Shown here: positions 45,015 through 55,566 of the stretch, in pieces | Layout of the letters: each line of letters begins with the position of its first letter | Numbering within the stretch: position 1 is the first letter of the stretch | Source of the DNA: Saprospiraceae bacterium | Lineage (GTDB): Bacteria > Bacteroidota > Bacteroidia > Chitinophagales > Saprospiraceae | Assembly (NCBI GenBank): GCA_028280415.1 | Contig: JANQLV010000061.1 | Location: 62,001-126,000 of the forward strand | DNA: 64,000 nt | Reading direction: 5' to 3' | Position numbers and translations under genes: made by a program | Notes under the pieces: model-generated | Seen by the model: only the letters and a program-made list of their open reading frames with translations | What the model was told of the DNA's origin: nothing | Databases searched by the model: none

Positions 45015-47225
45015 ATGAAATCTTATTTGCTCCTAGTTTTTAATATTTTCATTGCCGTAAATGTTTCGCTAGCACAATCATCCAATGAAAATTTTCCACC
45101 TCCGGAAAACCCTCCTGAGATAAAAGCTACTCGAATCTCTACTCCAATCAAAATAGATGGAAGACTGGAAGAAAGAGAATGGGAGCGGGCTGTAGTCGTT
45201 TCAGATTTTTTTAGAAGAGAGCCCAGGCAAGGAGGGGATTTGCGCTACAAAACTGCAGTTAAATTTTTGTATGATGATAAAAACCTTTATGTAGGTGCAT
45301 TTTGCGAAGATTCGATGGGAATGAAAGGTATCCGGGTACAAGACTTGCGAAGAGATTTTAGCTGGGGTGAGAATGACATTTTTGGTATTGCATTGGACCC
45401 TCAAAACCTGAAACAATATGCACAAGCATTCCAGACAACTCCTTATGGCAACCAAAGAGATTTTCAAAATTTTAATGGAAACAACTTTGATACTGGGTGG
45501 AATACTTTATGGAAAGTAAGAACACAACGAACGGAAGCTGGATATACTGTTGAATTTGCCATTCCTTTTAAGACCTTACGTTATAATGCACCTAAAAATG
45601 GAGAGCCAGTGGAATGGGGGATTACCCTGGTTAGATATGCCCGTCGTGATGTGGAGGTAGCTACCTTTCCTGCTATACCTCAATCATTTACTCCTTATAG
45701 AATGACCTATGCCGCTAAACTTACCGGTATTGAAGTACCGCCACCTTCAGTAAATGTGCGAATTGAACCTTATGCACTTTATCAATACGATGAGCTAAAA
45801 GAAGGAAATACGAATGAAGCAGAGGGAAATTTTAAACTGGGTGGAGACCTAAAGTGGGCCATAAATTCTCACTCCGTTTTAGACTTGACTTTCAACACAG
45901 ATTTTGCGCAAGCTGATGTAGATAGAGCCGTCAACAACCTGGAAAGATTTAATATTTTCTTTCCTGAGCAAAGGCAGTTTTTTCTCGAAAATTCAGGCAT
46001 CTGGTCAGGAGGTTTGCAACGTTCTATTCGGCCTTTTTTTAGTAGAAGAATCGGTTTGCAAGGTAGTTTTAATGCTGAGCCGGCCCCTATTCAGGTAGGA
46101 ACGAGGTTTACACATAGGACAGAAAAGCAAACCATTGCAGGATTATTTGTTCGACAAGGAGAAACGGATAATTCATCCACAGCCAACTTTGGAGTAGCCA
46201 GATATCTTAGAAACTACGGAAGAGAAAACAATATTGGGATCATGTTTACGCATCGTCTGGATGAAGCATCATCAGAGTTGGATATTGAATCAAACAATAA
46301 TAGTACGATAACCATAGATGGTCAAATTCGACCGGCCAGTGAGTGGGATATTCAATATTTGTTGACTACTTCAATTGATGAGCAGACAGGCAAAACAGGT
46401 TATGCGGGTAGAATTTTTTTAGGCAGTACTACTAATAAATTTTATTATGGTTGGGTAACGGAATATACAGATGAAAACTATAATCCAGGTATGGGTTTTG
46501 TCCGACAAAAAAATGTTATCCGGCACAATCCGGGAGGCTATTATATTTGGCGTCCCAAAAACATTGATTGGATACGGCGTTGGGATCCAGGCTTTTTTGT
46601 AAACTTTAATCATGATGCTACGGATCCTTCTACTTTTCAACAAGCGAATATCTATATTTTTCCTGTTTATTTATGGTTTAAGGATAATAGTTTTTTTCAA
46701 GTAGCCATTACCCCTACCTGGCAAAACATCAACTTTGATTTTGCCCCTTTGGGATTACAGATTGCTCAGGATAATTATTTCTATACTCGATATTTAGTGG
46801 AATACAATACCGACCTTTCAAAAAAATGGTCTTTGGGAATGGAATATAACTTTGGACGTTTTTACAATGGAATACGGAACACCATACAATTTTCGGGGAG
46901 ATTAGCACCTTTGCCTCACTTTGCTTTCACCGCGGACTATGAATACAACGATCTTCAAAATGTGGGCGAAGCAGCAGAAGATTTAGCTACCCATTTAGTC
47001 ACCTTTGGGTCAAGATTTGCGATAAACCCAAGACTTCAACTTTCTGCTTTTTACCAGTACAATAGCCTTAATGAGCAAGGTCGCTGGAATGTCCGGGCAA
47101 GTTGGGAATACCTGCCTCTTTCTTTCGTTTATGTAGTTTTCAATAACACACAAATTAATGGTTTGACAGAATCATTCAATGAACAACAAGTAGTATCAAA
47201 AATTACTTTGGTAAAACAGTTTTAA
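45015..47225 (+). CDS. DUF5916 outer-membrane-type protein with CBM9-like N-terminus
   Basis: At 736 residues it has a signal peptide (MKSYLLLVFNIFIAVNVSLA). Residues about 35-230 are a family 9 carbohydrate-binding-like domain (IKIDGRLEEREWERA, AVKFLYDDKNLYVGAFCEDS, NDIFGIALDP). The rest is DUF5916: LDLTFNTDFAQADVDRAVNN, LERFNIFFPEQRQFFLENSG, and many alternating beta-strands ending in an aromatic residue (VVSKITLVKQF), as in outer-membrane barrels. Similar proteins are common in Bacteroidota and are of unknown function, perhaps sugar or peptide binding at the surface. It has its own upstream gap after the terminator. Confidence 0.85.
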   Translation: MKSYLLLVFNIFIAVNVSLAQSSNENFPPPENPPEIKATRISTPIKIDGRLEEREWERAVVVSDFFRREPRQGGDLRYKTAVKFLYDDKNLYVGAFCEDSMGMKGIRVQDLRRDFSWGENDIFGIALDPQNLKQYAQAFQTTPYGNQRDFQNFNGNNFDTGWNTLWKVRTQRTEAGYTVEFAIPFKTLRYNAPKNGEPVEWGITLVRYARRDVEVATFPAIPQSFTPYRMTYAAKLTGIEVPPPSVNVRIEPYALYQYDELKEGNTNEAEGNFKLGGDLKWAINSHSVLDLTFNTDFAQADVDRAVNNLERFNIFFPEQRQFFLENSGIWSGGLQRSIRPFFSRRIGLQGSFNAEPAPIQVGTRFTHRTEKQTIAGLFVRQGETDNSSTANFGVARYLRNYGRENNIGIMFTHRLDEASSELDIESNNNSTITIDGQIRPASEWDIQYLLTTSIDEQTGKTGYAGRIFLGSTTNKFYYGWVTEYTDENYNPGMGFVRQKNVIRHNPGGYYIWRPKNIDWIRRWDPGFFVNFNHDATDPSTFQQANIYIFPVYLWFKDNSFFQVAITPTWQNINFDFAPLGLQIAQDNYFYTRYLVEYNTDLSKKWSLGMEYNFGRFYNGIRNTIQFSGRLAPLPHFAFTADYEYNDLQNVGEAAEDLATHLVTFGSRFAINPRLQLSAFYQYNSLNEQGRWNVRASWEYLPLSFVYVVFNNTQINGLTESFNEQQVVSKITLVKQF

Positions 47226-47390
47226 AAATGGGTTCATGGCAATAGTTACAGTTATTTGGCCAATATGATTATCTGTTCTGGTTAGCAATTTTTCTAAATC
47301 AGCATTTTGTTTGAGTCGCCCTTTTGACAGGTTTTGAGAATTGGGTATATTCACTTCCGAGTCTTTTGATTTTTTATAAAAAACATACTA
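47226..47390. other. Short intergenic gap
   Basis: 165 bp between the DUF5916 and sortilin-like genes. No hairpin terminator is evident, so read-through is possible. Confidence 0.25.
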
Positions 47391-50300
47391 ATGAAGAGAG
47401 CTATTTTACTATCAATTGCTATACTATTCTTTTGTTTTAATGTTCTTGATGCACAGAAAAAGAAAAAAGCGGAAAAACAACCGCTTGACTCTGTCTCTGT
47501 CAGCGGTTTGAAATGGAGATCTGTTGGCCCGGCTTTGACTTCCGGCAGAATCGCAGATATCGCATTGCATCCTGATAATCCATTTGTCTATTATGTTGCT
47601 ACAGCTTCGGGAGGTGTTTGGAAAACTGTGAATAATGGCGTGACCTATCAGCCGATTTTTGATGGGCAAGGTTCTTATTCTATTGGTTGCGTCACAATTG
47701 ATCCCAATAATCCAAATGTGGTTTGGGTAGGGACGGGTGAAAACAATAATCAACGCTCTGTAGCTTATGGTGACGGTATTTACAAATCGATAGATGGTGG
47801 CAAGTCCTGGCAGCATATGGGACTCAAAAACTCGGAGCATATTGGAAAAATCATTGTTCATCCCGAAAATTCTGATGTGATCTTTGTGGCGGCTATTGGC
47901 CCATTGTGGAGCAAGGGAGGCGATCGGGGTTTGTATAAATCTGGGGATGGAGGTAAAACCTGGGAAGCGGTCCTGACCGTTGATGAACATACCGGGGTCA
48001 ATGATGTCGTGATGGATCCCAGAAATCCGGATGTACTCTATGCATCTAGCCTGCAACGAAGAAGACATGTCTACACTTATGTTGGTGGCGGCCCCGGTTC
48101 CGGTTTGCATAAAAGTACCGATGGTGGAAAAACCTGGACAAAGATCAATAAAGGTTTACCCAAAGTAGAGCTGGGTAGAATAGGGCTCTGTATTTCTCCG
48201 GCTGATCCGGAGATCATTTATGCTATAGTTGAAGCTGCTGAAGGGAAGGGAGGGTTTTATCGAACGACCAATCGAGGCGCCAGTTGGGAAAAGCGGAGTA
48301 GTTATTCGAGTAGTGGAAATTATTATCAGGAAATCGTTGCGGACCCACTTGAACCCAATACCGTTTATTCTATGAATACCTGGTTGCAGGTGTCTCATGA
48401 TGGTGGAAAATCTTTTAAGAATGCAGGTGAAGATACCAAGCATGTCGATAATCATAGCATGTGGATCGATCCTGATAATAATAAACACTGGCTGGTAGGT
48501 TGTGATGGGGGCATCTATGAAACATTCGATGCCGCCAAACACTGGGATTTTAAAGCGAATCTACCCGTTACCCAGTTTTATAAGGTATCTGTCGATAATG
48601 ATCGTCCTTTTTATAATATCTACGGTGGTACTCAGGATAATTTTAGTATCGGAGGCCCTGCAAGAGTAAATACGGCTCATGGAATTACGAATCAGGATTG
48701 GTTCATTACTCATGGGGGAGATGGCTTTGAAACTCAAATCGATCCCGACAATCCGGATATTGTGTATGCTCAGTCTCAGTATGGAGTATTGGTTCGCTAT
48801 GACCGTAAGAGCGGAGAAGAACTGGGGATTCAGCCTAAACCTCGAAAAGGAGAAAATGCATATCGCTGGAATTGGGATGCTCCACTTGCCGTAAGCAAGC
48901 ATGCTAAAGGACGATTATACTTTGCAGCTAATAAAGTTTTTAAATCCGATGATTATGGCAATAGCTGGCAGGTCATCAGTGATGATATTACCGGACAGAT
49001 CAATCGCAACGAGCTTAAAGTTTATGATCGGGTAGTCAGTATAGATGCGGTTATGAAGAATGGATCAACTTCTCCTTACGGCACAATTGTCGCTTTATCG
49101 GAATCTCCTGTTGACCCTAAGTTGATCGCTATTGGTACGGATGATGGCTTGATCCAGATAACAGAGGACGGTGGAGACAACTGGCGCAAGATTGAACAGA
49201 TACCCGGAGCGCCCGCTCAATCTTATGTCAATAGCGTTTATTTGTCCCGGCACGATGCCAATGTGATTTATGCCGCGTTTAACCATCATAAATATGGAGA
49301 TTTTAAACCCTATATTTTTCGATCTTCGGATAAGGGAAAGTCCTGGAAAGCCATTAGCAGTAATTTACCGGAACGAGGATCGGTTTATGCCCTGGAAGAG
49401 GATCCTGTTGATGCTGGTTTGATTTTCTGTGGAACGGAGTTTGGAGTGTTTTTCTCTCCCGATGCCGGTGGGCGCTGGAAGAAACTGGCTAATGGATTAC
49501 CGACCATTGCAGTTCGGGATATTGCTATTCAGGAAAGGGAAAATGATCTGGTGCTGGGCACTTTTGGAAGAGGCTTTTATGTAATGGATGATTACAGCGC
49601 TTTGAGGTCCATTGAAAATGAAGACAAACCAGTCGCTGCTACAATTTACCCCATTCGGGATGCTCTGGTTTGGGAGAAAAGCCTACCCCTTGGTTTACCC
49701 GGAAAGTCATTTCAGGGTGATAATTTTTACACTGCGAAAAATCTTGGTCCCGAAGCGATTATTACTTTTTATTATGATGAAAAACATCAATCACTAGAGG
49801 ATCGGCGAAAGAAAAAGGAAAAAGCTTTAGTTAAAGAAGCAAAGGATACTCCTTATCCAAGCTACGAGGCTTTGAAAGCAGAAAAGGAAGAGCAAGCACC
49901 TAAGCTATTGTTTACCATTAAGGATGATTCCGGGACGATTGTAAAAAAGATCACTAAAAAAGTATCAAAGGGTTTGCAACGCTTCCATTGGGATATGCGC
50001 TATAATGACCAAAATCCGGTCAACCTGAGCCAGCCTTCCTTTTACAATCCTTTTGCCGGGAAGCGGGAAGGAACATTGGTTAATCCTGGTCGCTATACGA
50101 TTGAAATGCAGCTCCTGAAAGAAGGGGGTTTGCAATCATTAGTTGCACCAGTCACTTTCAATGTGATTCCTTTAGACAATACGGTCATGCCTGCGGATAA
50201 TCGTAGTGCAAAAGTAGCTTTCCAAAAAGAAGTTGCGGCTCTTGCAGCAGATATCCGGGCGAGCCAGAAAATGATTTCGGAAATGAATAACAAATTGCGA

Positions 50301-50675
50301 TATATCAAAAAAGCAATTAAACTTTCCGAAGCACCAATGCTTGATCTAAACAAAGCGGTAATGCAATTAGAGGCTGATATCAGAGAAGTAAATAAACAAT
50401 TTCGAGGCGATCCAATCAAACGACGTTTGGATATCGATCAGGTTCCGGGGCCCGCCGCCAGGATTAATGACATCGTCTATGAACAAAAATATTCTACTGC
50501 TGCTCCAACAAAAACGCATCGGGATAGTTATGCCATTGCCAAAGAAGAGTTTGCTCCTATTCAGGAGAAAATCATGAAATTATACAAAGAAGACATGGTC
50601 AATTTGGAAAGAATGTTGGATCAGGCAGGGGCCCCTTATACGCCCGGACGTGTATTGAATGATGGAAGCGAATAA
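47391..50675 (+). CDS. VPS10/sortilin-like beta-propeller protein (BNR-repeat glycosidase-like)
   Basis: At 1094 residues it has a signal peptide (MKRAILLSIAILFFCFNVLD). Residues about 35-760 contain many BNR/Asp-box repeats typical of sortilin propellers (SIDGGKSWQHMG, SGDGGKTWEAV, STDGGKTWTKI, SSDKGKSWKAIS), with DP.NP.VYYVATASGGVWKT at the start. A beta-sandwich (KIFTIKDDSGTIVKKITKKV-like) and a helical C-terminal region (about 940-1090) follow. These large proteins are often called glycosyl hydrolases in annotation, but no catalytic residues can be assigned. Probably periplasmic or surface exposed. Confidence 0.85.
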   Translation: MKRAILLSIAILFFCFNVLDAQKKKKAEKQPLDSVSVSGLKWRSVGPALTSGRIADIALHPDNPFVYYVATASGGVWKTVNNGVTYQPIFDGQGSYSIGCVTIDPNNPNVVWVGTGENNNQRSVAYGDGIYKSIDGGKSWQHMGLKNSEHIGKIIVHPENSDVIFVAAIGPLWSKGGDRGLYKSGDGGKTWEAVLTVDEHTGVNDVVMDPRNPDVLYASSLQRRRHVYTYVGGGPGSGLHKSTDGGKTWTKINKGLPKVELGRIGLCISPADPEIIYAIVEAAEGKGGFYRTTNRGASWEKRSSYSSSGNYYQEIVADPLEPNTVYSMNTWLQVSHDGGKSFKNAGEDTKHVDNHSMWIDPDNNKHWLVGCDGGIYETFDAAKHWDFKANLPVTQFYKVSVDNDRPFYNIYGGTQDNFSIGGPARVNTAHGITNQDWFITHGGDGFETQIDPDNPDIVYAQSQYGVLVRYDRKSGEELGIQPKPRKGENAYRWNWDAPLAVSKHAKGRLYFAANKVFKSDDYGNSWQVISDDITGQINRNELKVYDRVVSIDAVMKNGSTSPYGTIVALSESPVDPKLIAIGTDDGLIQITEDGGDNWRKIEQIPGAPAQSYVNSVYLSRHDANVIYAAFNHHKYGDFKPYIFRSSDKGKSWKAISSNLPERGSVYALEEDPVDAGLIFCGTEFGVFFSPDAGGRWKKLANGLPTIAVRDIAIQERENDLVLGTFGRGFYVMDDYSALRSIENEDKPVAATIYPIRDALVWEKSLPLGLPGKSFQGDNFYTAKNLGPEAIITFYYDEKHQSLEDRRKKKEKALVKEAKDTPYPSYEALKAEKEEQAPKLLFTIKDDSGTIVKKITKKVSKGLQRFHWDMRYNDQNPVNLSQPSFYNPFAGKREGTLVNPGRYTIEMQLLKEGGLQSLVAPVTFNVIPLDNTVMPADNRSAKVAFQKEVAALAADIRASQKMISEMNNKLRYIKKAIKLSEAPMLDLNKAVMQLEADIREVNKQFRGDPIKRRLDIDQVPGPAARINDIVYEQKYSTAAPTKTHRDSYAIAKEEFAPIQEKIMKLYKEDMVNLERMLDQAGAPYTPGRVLNDGSE

Positions 50676-50843
50676 CCTGGTTTCATGACTTTGCATCTAA
50701 GCTGTGGAAAAGGAGTTGGTAAATTAGGCGGGATGGGAATGACCAAATAGAAGGGAGTGGCTGTCGGTCTTTGTAGGAGAGCCTTTATTTGGTCTGGATT
50801 TTTGCCTGCTTTTCATTGAAAAAAGATGAACTAAGAACTTGTT

Positions 50844-50888
50844 AAAAAACAGGGTTTTGTATTCTACTGGATACGAAACCCTGTTTTT
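50844..50888 (+). terminator. Strong hairpin terminator
   Basis: Arms AAAAACAGGGTTT..GTATTC and GATAC..GAAACCCTGTTTTT form a long stem with a T-tail. It ends the sortilin-like unit and could act in both directions. Confidence 0.85.
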
Positions 50889-52002
50889 ATTTCCTGCCAA
50901 ATCTCCAGCAGATACTCTTGCTAAATATAAAGCTAAATTTAATTTTCTGCTCTTTTTATATTGATCAATGCGCTTATCTTCAAAAGGGCTAAATGAATAT
51001 TTTCTTTAATTTCCGTGATTTTTTTTTATATCTTTTCTCTGTTTATTAAGACCTTTTATCTAAAAAATAAAAAAGAATACTATTATCAGAATATTTTCAA
51101 GCTTTCTGTTTTCTGCAGATTAGTAGAGAGGCTTGTTAATAAATCTATGATAAAAAAAGTGCCAGAATAAAATTACTGCTATAAGAATTTCGTTCGCTCG
51201 AAATGGACTAAAAAATTAAATACCTGGAAACTATGCAGGAGGTTTTGAGTGGATACAAGGGATTTATTATACTATTTTTTTGGCTTTCTACCTACATGAA
51301 ATAAATTCAAAAAAAGATACATCATTTATACTGTTTTTATTGAATTTATGTATAGAAATTTGAAAAGGATTGATAATAATAGAGAAGTTGTTTAGAGCTA
51401 AAGATTAAAATTACTTGTATTGTTTGGGGTTCAGGACAAAGCTCTTTTGAGTTTCCTACTAATAAAGTACGGGAGGAGAAAAAGCTACAGCATTGGATTT
51501 CAATGACTTGCGAATAAAACATCTATCCACTTTTAAACAACTTCAGAATTAAGAACCAGTCTAAAAATTATTGATTGATCTATGAAAACATTTTTTCTGC
51601 TCATTTTGGCTTTTTGGAATAAAACGCCATGATTGATCAAAAAATGCAATTTCTCGACATAGTAAATAAAGCTTAGAAAGGTTCTAAAAAACAAACATCA
51701 GAGCTCTGCCAGGTCCTATACCTAATTACTCCTGTTGTCTTTCAAAAGGTACTTGATTGTTATACTAACATTATTATCAAAAAATCTAATCTGGAAAAGG
51801 TTTTCTCTTTTCTGTATCGATTCCAATGAGGTTTGAAAAACGAATGCCTGCTTCAATAGCAGGCCCTGATTCTATTAGTATGTACTCATAATCGTCTAGC
51901 CCGGATTTAGCTGGGATTGATTGGTGAAAGTAAAAATTCAAATCACCTGACTTTGAGTATGACGAGATATTTGATTGTTTTTTAACCCCAAAAAATACCC
52001 GA
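50889..52002. other. Long AT-rich intergenic region before the peptide cluster
   Basis: About 1.1 kb with no good gene. The strand composition is low-complexity, with many TTTTT/AAAAA runs. Near the right end a minus-strand open frame reads protein-like (listed separately). The promoter of the double-AraC regulator should lie in the last 100 bp. Confidence 0.4.
51786..51995 (-). pseudogene. Possible remnant ORF without start codon
   Basis: Minus-strand frame ending in TAG at 51786 reads SGDLNFYFHQSIPAKSGLD then YEYILIESGPAIEAGIRFSN, with amino-acid usage like a real protein. An in-frame stop lies just upstream (inside the AraC gene on the other strand) and there is no ATG. Family not recognised. 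Confidence 0.25.
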
Positions 52003-52836
52003 ATGAATAACCTAGAGTCTCTTCATACGAGGGAGGGATTCTATGAATATGTAATAAGTGAAGAGGGCATAGATCGATACAATGATGAAGACTTGCAATT
52101 TATTGAATCCATAAGAAATATATTGGCCAAAAAATATTCAAACCCCGGATTTGGTATACTTCAATTATCAATTGAATTATCCTTATCCTACCTTCAACTG
52201 TTCAGAAAATTAAAAAGAATAACGAATAAAAGTGCCAAGACCATCCTGCAGGAATATAGAATGCTGTGTGCATTGGAATTGCTTAAAGATGATAGCATTC
52301 CGCTTGGAGAAATTGCTGAAAAAGTAGGGTTTAATAGCCAGAGTAATTTCAATGTTTATTTCAAAAAATTCTTTGGCTGCACTCCTTCCGAACTCCAGAA
52401 GCTACAAACAGTGCCATTAGAAAAAACGGCTAATTATCCCGATAGCTTAAAACTTATAATTACTAATAATAAATACAGTAATTATTCAGTAAAAGAAAAA
52501 CAATTATTCGATCAACTCTTTCAGGAAATTTGGGAAAACCTGAATAATGAGAACTATTCAGCTAAACAGGCTTCGCTTAATTTATTTATTAGTTATTCGC
52601 AGTTAAACAGAAAATTAATGAGGCTTTGCTCATTTTCTATTGGACAATTAATCCTGATGCTCAGACTGGAGCATGCTGCGAATCTCCTTGAAAACAATCA
52701 GATGAAAGTAAAAGAAATAGCATATAATGTAGGGTTTAAGGAAAGTTCCCATTTTTCAAAAGCTTTTAAAAAAAGATTTAAACGAACTCCGAATAAATAC
52801 AGGAAAGAAAAAATAATTGCAAAAAATATAAAATGA
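52003..52836 (+). CDS. Regulator made of two tandem AraC-type DNA-binding domains
   Basis: At 277 residues it contains two complete AraC/XylS HTH units: residues about 35-130 (LSLSYLQLFRKLKRIT, LGEIAEKVGFNSQSNFNVYF then KKFFGCTPSELQK) and about 170-265 (ISYSQLNRKLMRLC, VKEIAYNVGFKESSHFSKAF then KKRFKRTPNKYRK). There is no ligand-binding, response-receiver or membrane domain. The unusual double arrangement could let one chain bind four half-sites. It is the gene immediately upstream of the protease-peptide cluster on the same strand, so it is the best candidate for its regulator (inference). Confidence 0.85.
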   Translation: MNNLESLHTREGFYEYVISEEGIDRYNDEDLQFIESIRNILAKKYSNPGFGILQLSIELSLSYLQLFRKLKRITNKSAKTILQEYRMLCALELLKDDSIPLGEIAEKVGFNSQSNFNVYFKKFFGCTPSELQKLQTVPLEKTANYPDSLKLIITNNKYSNYSVKEKQLFDQLFQEIWENLNNENYSAKQASLNLFISYSQLNRKLMRLCSFSIGQLILMLRLEHAANLLENNQMKVKEIAYNVGFKESSHFSKAFKKRFKRTPNKYRKEKIIAKNIK

Positions 52837-53163
52837 AATAATCTCAAAAAAACATGCATTATTTATACTACTTCGCTAATAAATATGTGCATAAATTTGA
52901 AGTGTAAAAAATAATAATAAATAAAAAATCATGAACCCCAAAACATTACTTACCTATTATATTGGATGTTTCTTTTACCCTTGAGATAACTGCTTGTTGT
53001 TGTAATTATTTTAAAAGATATTTTAGTTATTTCATTTTTTCTGGGTTTTAAAATTTCTATTGAAGAGGTTTTAATGTCAGTTGATATGCGCTGTTCATGA
53101 AGGGATAATACTGCTTGTTATTGGCAGCGATTACAATGATTAATTATTTGCAAAACGATTGAA
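52837..53163. other. Intergenic region upstream of the protease gene
   Basis: 327 bp, AT-rich. It holds a 17-codon ATG frame at 52931-52984 (starts MNPKTLLTYYI), too short to judge. The promoter of the peptide cluster is expected here. Confidence 0.3.
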
Positions 53164-55107
53164 ATGAGTTTTGAACATTACATAAAGAAAATCTGGTCCG
53201 AAATATCCGCCCTGCAAAAACACACAAAAGGCCAGGGGGTAAAAGTTGCCATTTTGGATGGTCCTATTGATACTTCTCATCCTTGTTTCATGGATAGTCA
53301 GATAACTTTTACCGGAAATAATATAACACCAGGTTTGGCAACCATGCACGGCACTCATGTAGCAAGTATTATGCTTGCCAATAGTGTTGATGAATTAAAA
53401 GGAGTTTGTCCGGAAGTAGAATGTATTTCAGTTCCCATTTTTAGAGAACATAAAAACGGAAATATTATTCCGAGTTCTCAATTCGAATTGGCACGAGCTA
53501 TTGAAACGGCTCTCAATGCAGGGGCAGATATAATTAATATTAGTGCAGGAGAAAAAGTGCGTGCAGCCGAACCTCAAAAAAGGCTGGAAAAAATAATTGA
53601 GCGTTGTATTGAAAATCAGGTTTTACTTGTTTCAGCCGTTGGCAATAATGGATGTCCCTGTATTCATGTTCCTGCGGTGCATCCCAATGTTTTAGCAGTA
53701 GGAGCATTAGATCATCAGGGGTTCCCTATGGCATTTAGCAACTGGGGAGAACCCTATCAATTTAATGGAGTCATGGCTCCGGGAGAAGGGATCAGGGGAG
53801 CTATGCCCGGAGGGACTTATGCCGAAAGAAGTGGTACCAGTTTTGCCACCCCCATCGTTTCGGGAGTGATCGCTTTATTATACAGTTATTTTAAAAATAA
53901 ATTGCATCCCGCGATTACGCCTCTTAGTATCCGGGAAGCGATATTGAATACATCCTACGATTGTCCGCTGGAATCAGTAGAAGAGGAGATAAGCTGTGAT
54001 CGCTTTTTAAAAGGAATATTGAATATCTCCGGAGCAATGAAATATTTAGAAAGAACGCCAGTTCTGGCAAAAGACCTGGAAATATCATCTCCTTCTAACA
54101 AATTGAAATCGAATGTGAACAGGACCAAAACTGTTCGCGCTACTGATATCTCGCTCATTCCAAACTATACTCAAAAGCAGGAAAGTGCTAACTGGGTGGT
54201 TCCCTCGGAATACAGGATAAGAAAGCAAATAAGGCAACAGTTGGTTTATGCTGTAGGGACACTTGATGTAGATTTTGAAACGGATGCAGTATTGGATTCC
54301 TTTAAATTTTATATGCGGGATCTAATAGGTGAAAACGGAGAATCTTTTAATTTTCCGGACCCCTATAATCCGAATCAGTTGTCCGTTTATCTGAGCGGTC
54401 AAAGCGGGAGTACAGCGCTTAATAATATATACGAGGCGGGGCGAGTGACCTGGGTACTTAAACAAAATGATACTCCCATATATGCCATCAAACCAGCTGG
54501 TCCTTTCAGTGAAGAAGCATATCAATTATTAATCCGTTTTCTGAAACCTGTTGAGAAAGCTGAATCTGATCAGCCTGCCCATGCCCGGGTGAGCCTATGC
54601 TCAGTACCCGGTCATATTATTGGACAAAGCAAATTGCGGTCAGGAGCAATCATCCCAACTGTACAGCCGAATATCCGGGCGATGTACAACTGGAAAGTTA
54701 TTGATCTGGTGGAACACGTTAGCCGCTTGCTTAAGAAAAATAACCGGAAGATGGATGAAAAACAAGTTCTGTATTTAATTGATCGTTTGGCGAATCGCCT
54801 GGCTTTTAAAATGGAAAATATTGGTTTGAGTGCTGCTGACAGAGCTTTGAATCATGCCGCCACTAATCTCTATAACCTTGGAGACACCTTTGTAAAAAAG
54901 CTATCCCACAATTATGAATTGGATGATATACAAATAGAAAGGAGTAAGCATTGTCGACCGGATTCGGATTGCCAGGATGTTATTATTTCTTTCTTTAAAC
55001 CCTCCGACAGATTGGGCAGCTCCAGGCATGTATTCAGATTTACCATCGATGTAAGTGCTGTCATACCAGTAGCTGTCGGAGAGGTACAGGAGTGGTTCGA
55101 TTACTAA
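53164..55107 (+). CDS. Cytoplasmic subtilisin fused to cyanobactin PatA/PatG-type C-terminal domain
   Basis: At 647 residues there is no signal peptide. Residues 1-290 are an S8 protease with the full triad: Asp32 (VAILDGPIDTSHP), His62 (MHGTHVASIM), Ser226 (RSGTSFATPIVSG) and oxyanion Asn161 (SAVGNNG). Cys-rich VGNNGCPCIHVP is notable. Residues about 360-647 match the C-terminal domain shared by the cyanobactin proteases PatA and PatG: LVYAVGTLDVDFETDAVLDS, PDPYNPNQLSVYL, ALNHAATNLYN, HCRPDSDCQDVIISFF, FRFTIDVSAVIPVAVGEVQ. In cyanobactin pathways these proteases cut leader from core peptide. Here leader-sharing peptide genes follow at once, so it is the likely maturation protease. No YcaO cyclase is nearby. 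Confidence 0.88.
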   Translation: MSFEHYIKKIWSEISALQKHTKGQGVKVAILDGPIDTSHPCFMDSQITFTGNNITPGLATMHGTHVASIMLANSVDELKGVCPEVECISVPIFREHKNGNIIPSSQFELARAIETALNAGADIINISAGEKVRAAEPQKRLEKIIERCIENQVLLVSAVGNNGCPCIHVPAVHPNVLAVGALDHQGFPMAFSNWGEPYQFNGVMAPGEGIRGAMPGGTYAERSGTSFATPIVSGVIALLYSYFKNKLHPAITPLSIREAILNTSYDCPLESVEEEISCDRFLKGILNISGAMKYLERTPVLAKDLEISSPSNKLKSNVNRTKTVRATDISLIPNYTQKQESANWVVPSEYRIRKQIRQQLVYAVGTLDVDFETDAVLDSFKFYMRDLIGENGESFNFPDPYNPNQLSVYLSGQSGSTALNNIYEAGRVTWVLKQNDTPIYAIKPAGPFSEEAYQLLIRFLKPVEKAESDQPAHARVSLCSVPGHIIGQSKLRSGAIIPTVQPNIRAMYNWKVIDLVEHVSRLLKKNNRKMDEKQVLYLIDRLANRLAFKMENIGLSAADRALNHAATNLYNLGDTFVKKLSHNYELDDIQIERSKHCRPDSDCQDVIISFFKPSDRLGSSRHVFRFTIDVSAVIPVAVGEVQEWFDY

Positions 55108-55149
55108 TAGAAAGTATATTAATTATTTTTTTAACCTAAAATTTTTATC

Positions 55150-55323
55150 ATGAAAAACAGTAAAAAGTTCAACATGCCAGTACAGGGAAAATCTATACCT
55201 CGCTACGGTTCAACAACTAATTACGAGGCAAATGTAGAGGCTTCCATTAATTTTGGTTCTATTCTCAAAACGGCATTACCTATTGCCAAGACAGTTGGTC
55301 AGGCATTATTAAGTGCTATTTAA
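55150..55323 (+). CDS. Peptide A: leader plus amphipathic helical tail
   Basis: A 57-residue peptide starting 42 bp after the protease gene. Residues 1-29 (FNMPVQGKSIPRYGS, then NYEANV) are almost identical to peptide D at 57611. The tail (residues 33-57, with ILKTALPIAKTVGQALLSAI) is hydrophobic with spaced Lys and a Pro, able to form a cationic amphipathic helix. No Cys. The sharp contrast of conserved leader and variable tail is what precursor peptides show. The DNA just upstream (TTTTTTAACCTAAAA before ATG) resembles that before peptide D. Too short for ordinary gene calling. Confidence 0.85.
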   Translation: MKNSKKFNMPVQGKSIPRYGSTTNYEANVEASINFGSILKTALPIAKTVGQALLSAI

Positions 55324-55566
55324 TGTTCTCATTTAGGGATTGATTTCTTTAGAGTATTAATGGAATAACTTAAAGTGTTTTCATTGATATGAAGATTAGC
55401 AGGTCAAATAGTAAGTTTAATAATACAAGGTTTTTGAAATTATTATTTGCCTGTTAATCTAATTTACCTGTACCAGATGATAAGGGAGGTAGTATTGTTA
55501 TGCCTCCGGAAATACAGTATTCGTATGATGATAATCTAAATATTCTTCATAAATCATTGTTTAAAT
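55324..55566. other. Intergenic gap between peptides A and B
   Basis: 243 bp, AT-rich. A 25-codon ATG frame from 55500 (MPPEIQYSYDDN) overlaps the start of peptide B in another phase and may be chance. Confidence 0.25.

Noticed and set aside
52931..52984. 17-codon ORF before the protease gene
   Set aside because: Too short, lacks the leader motif and has no supporting context.
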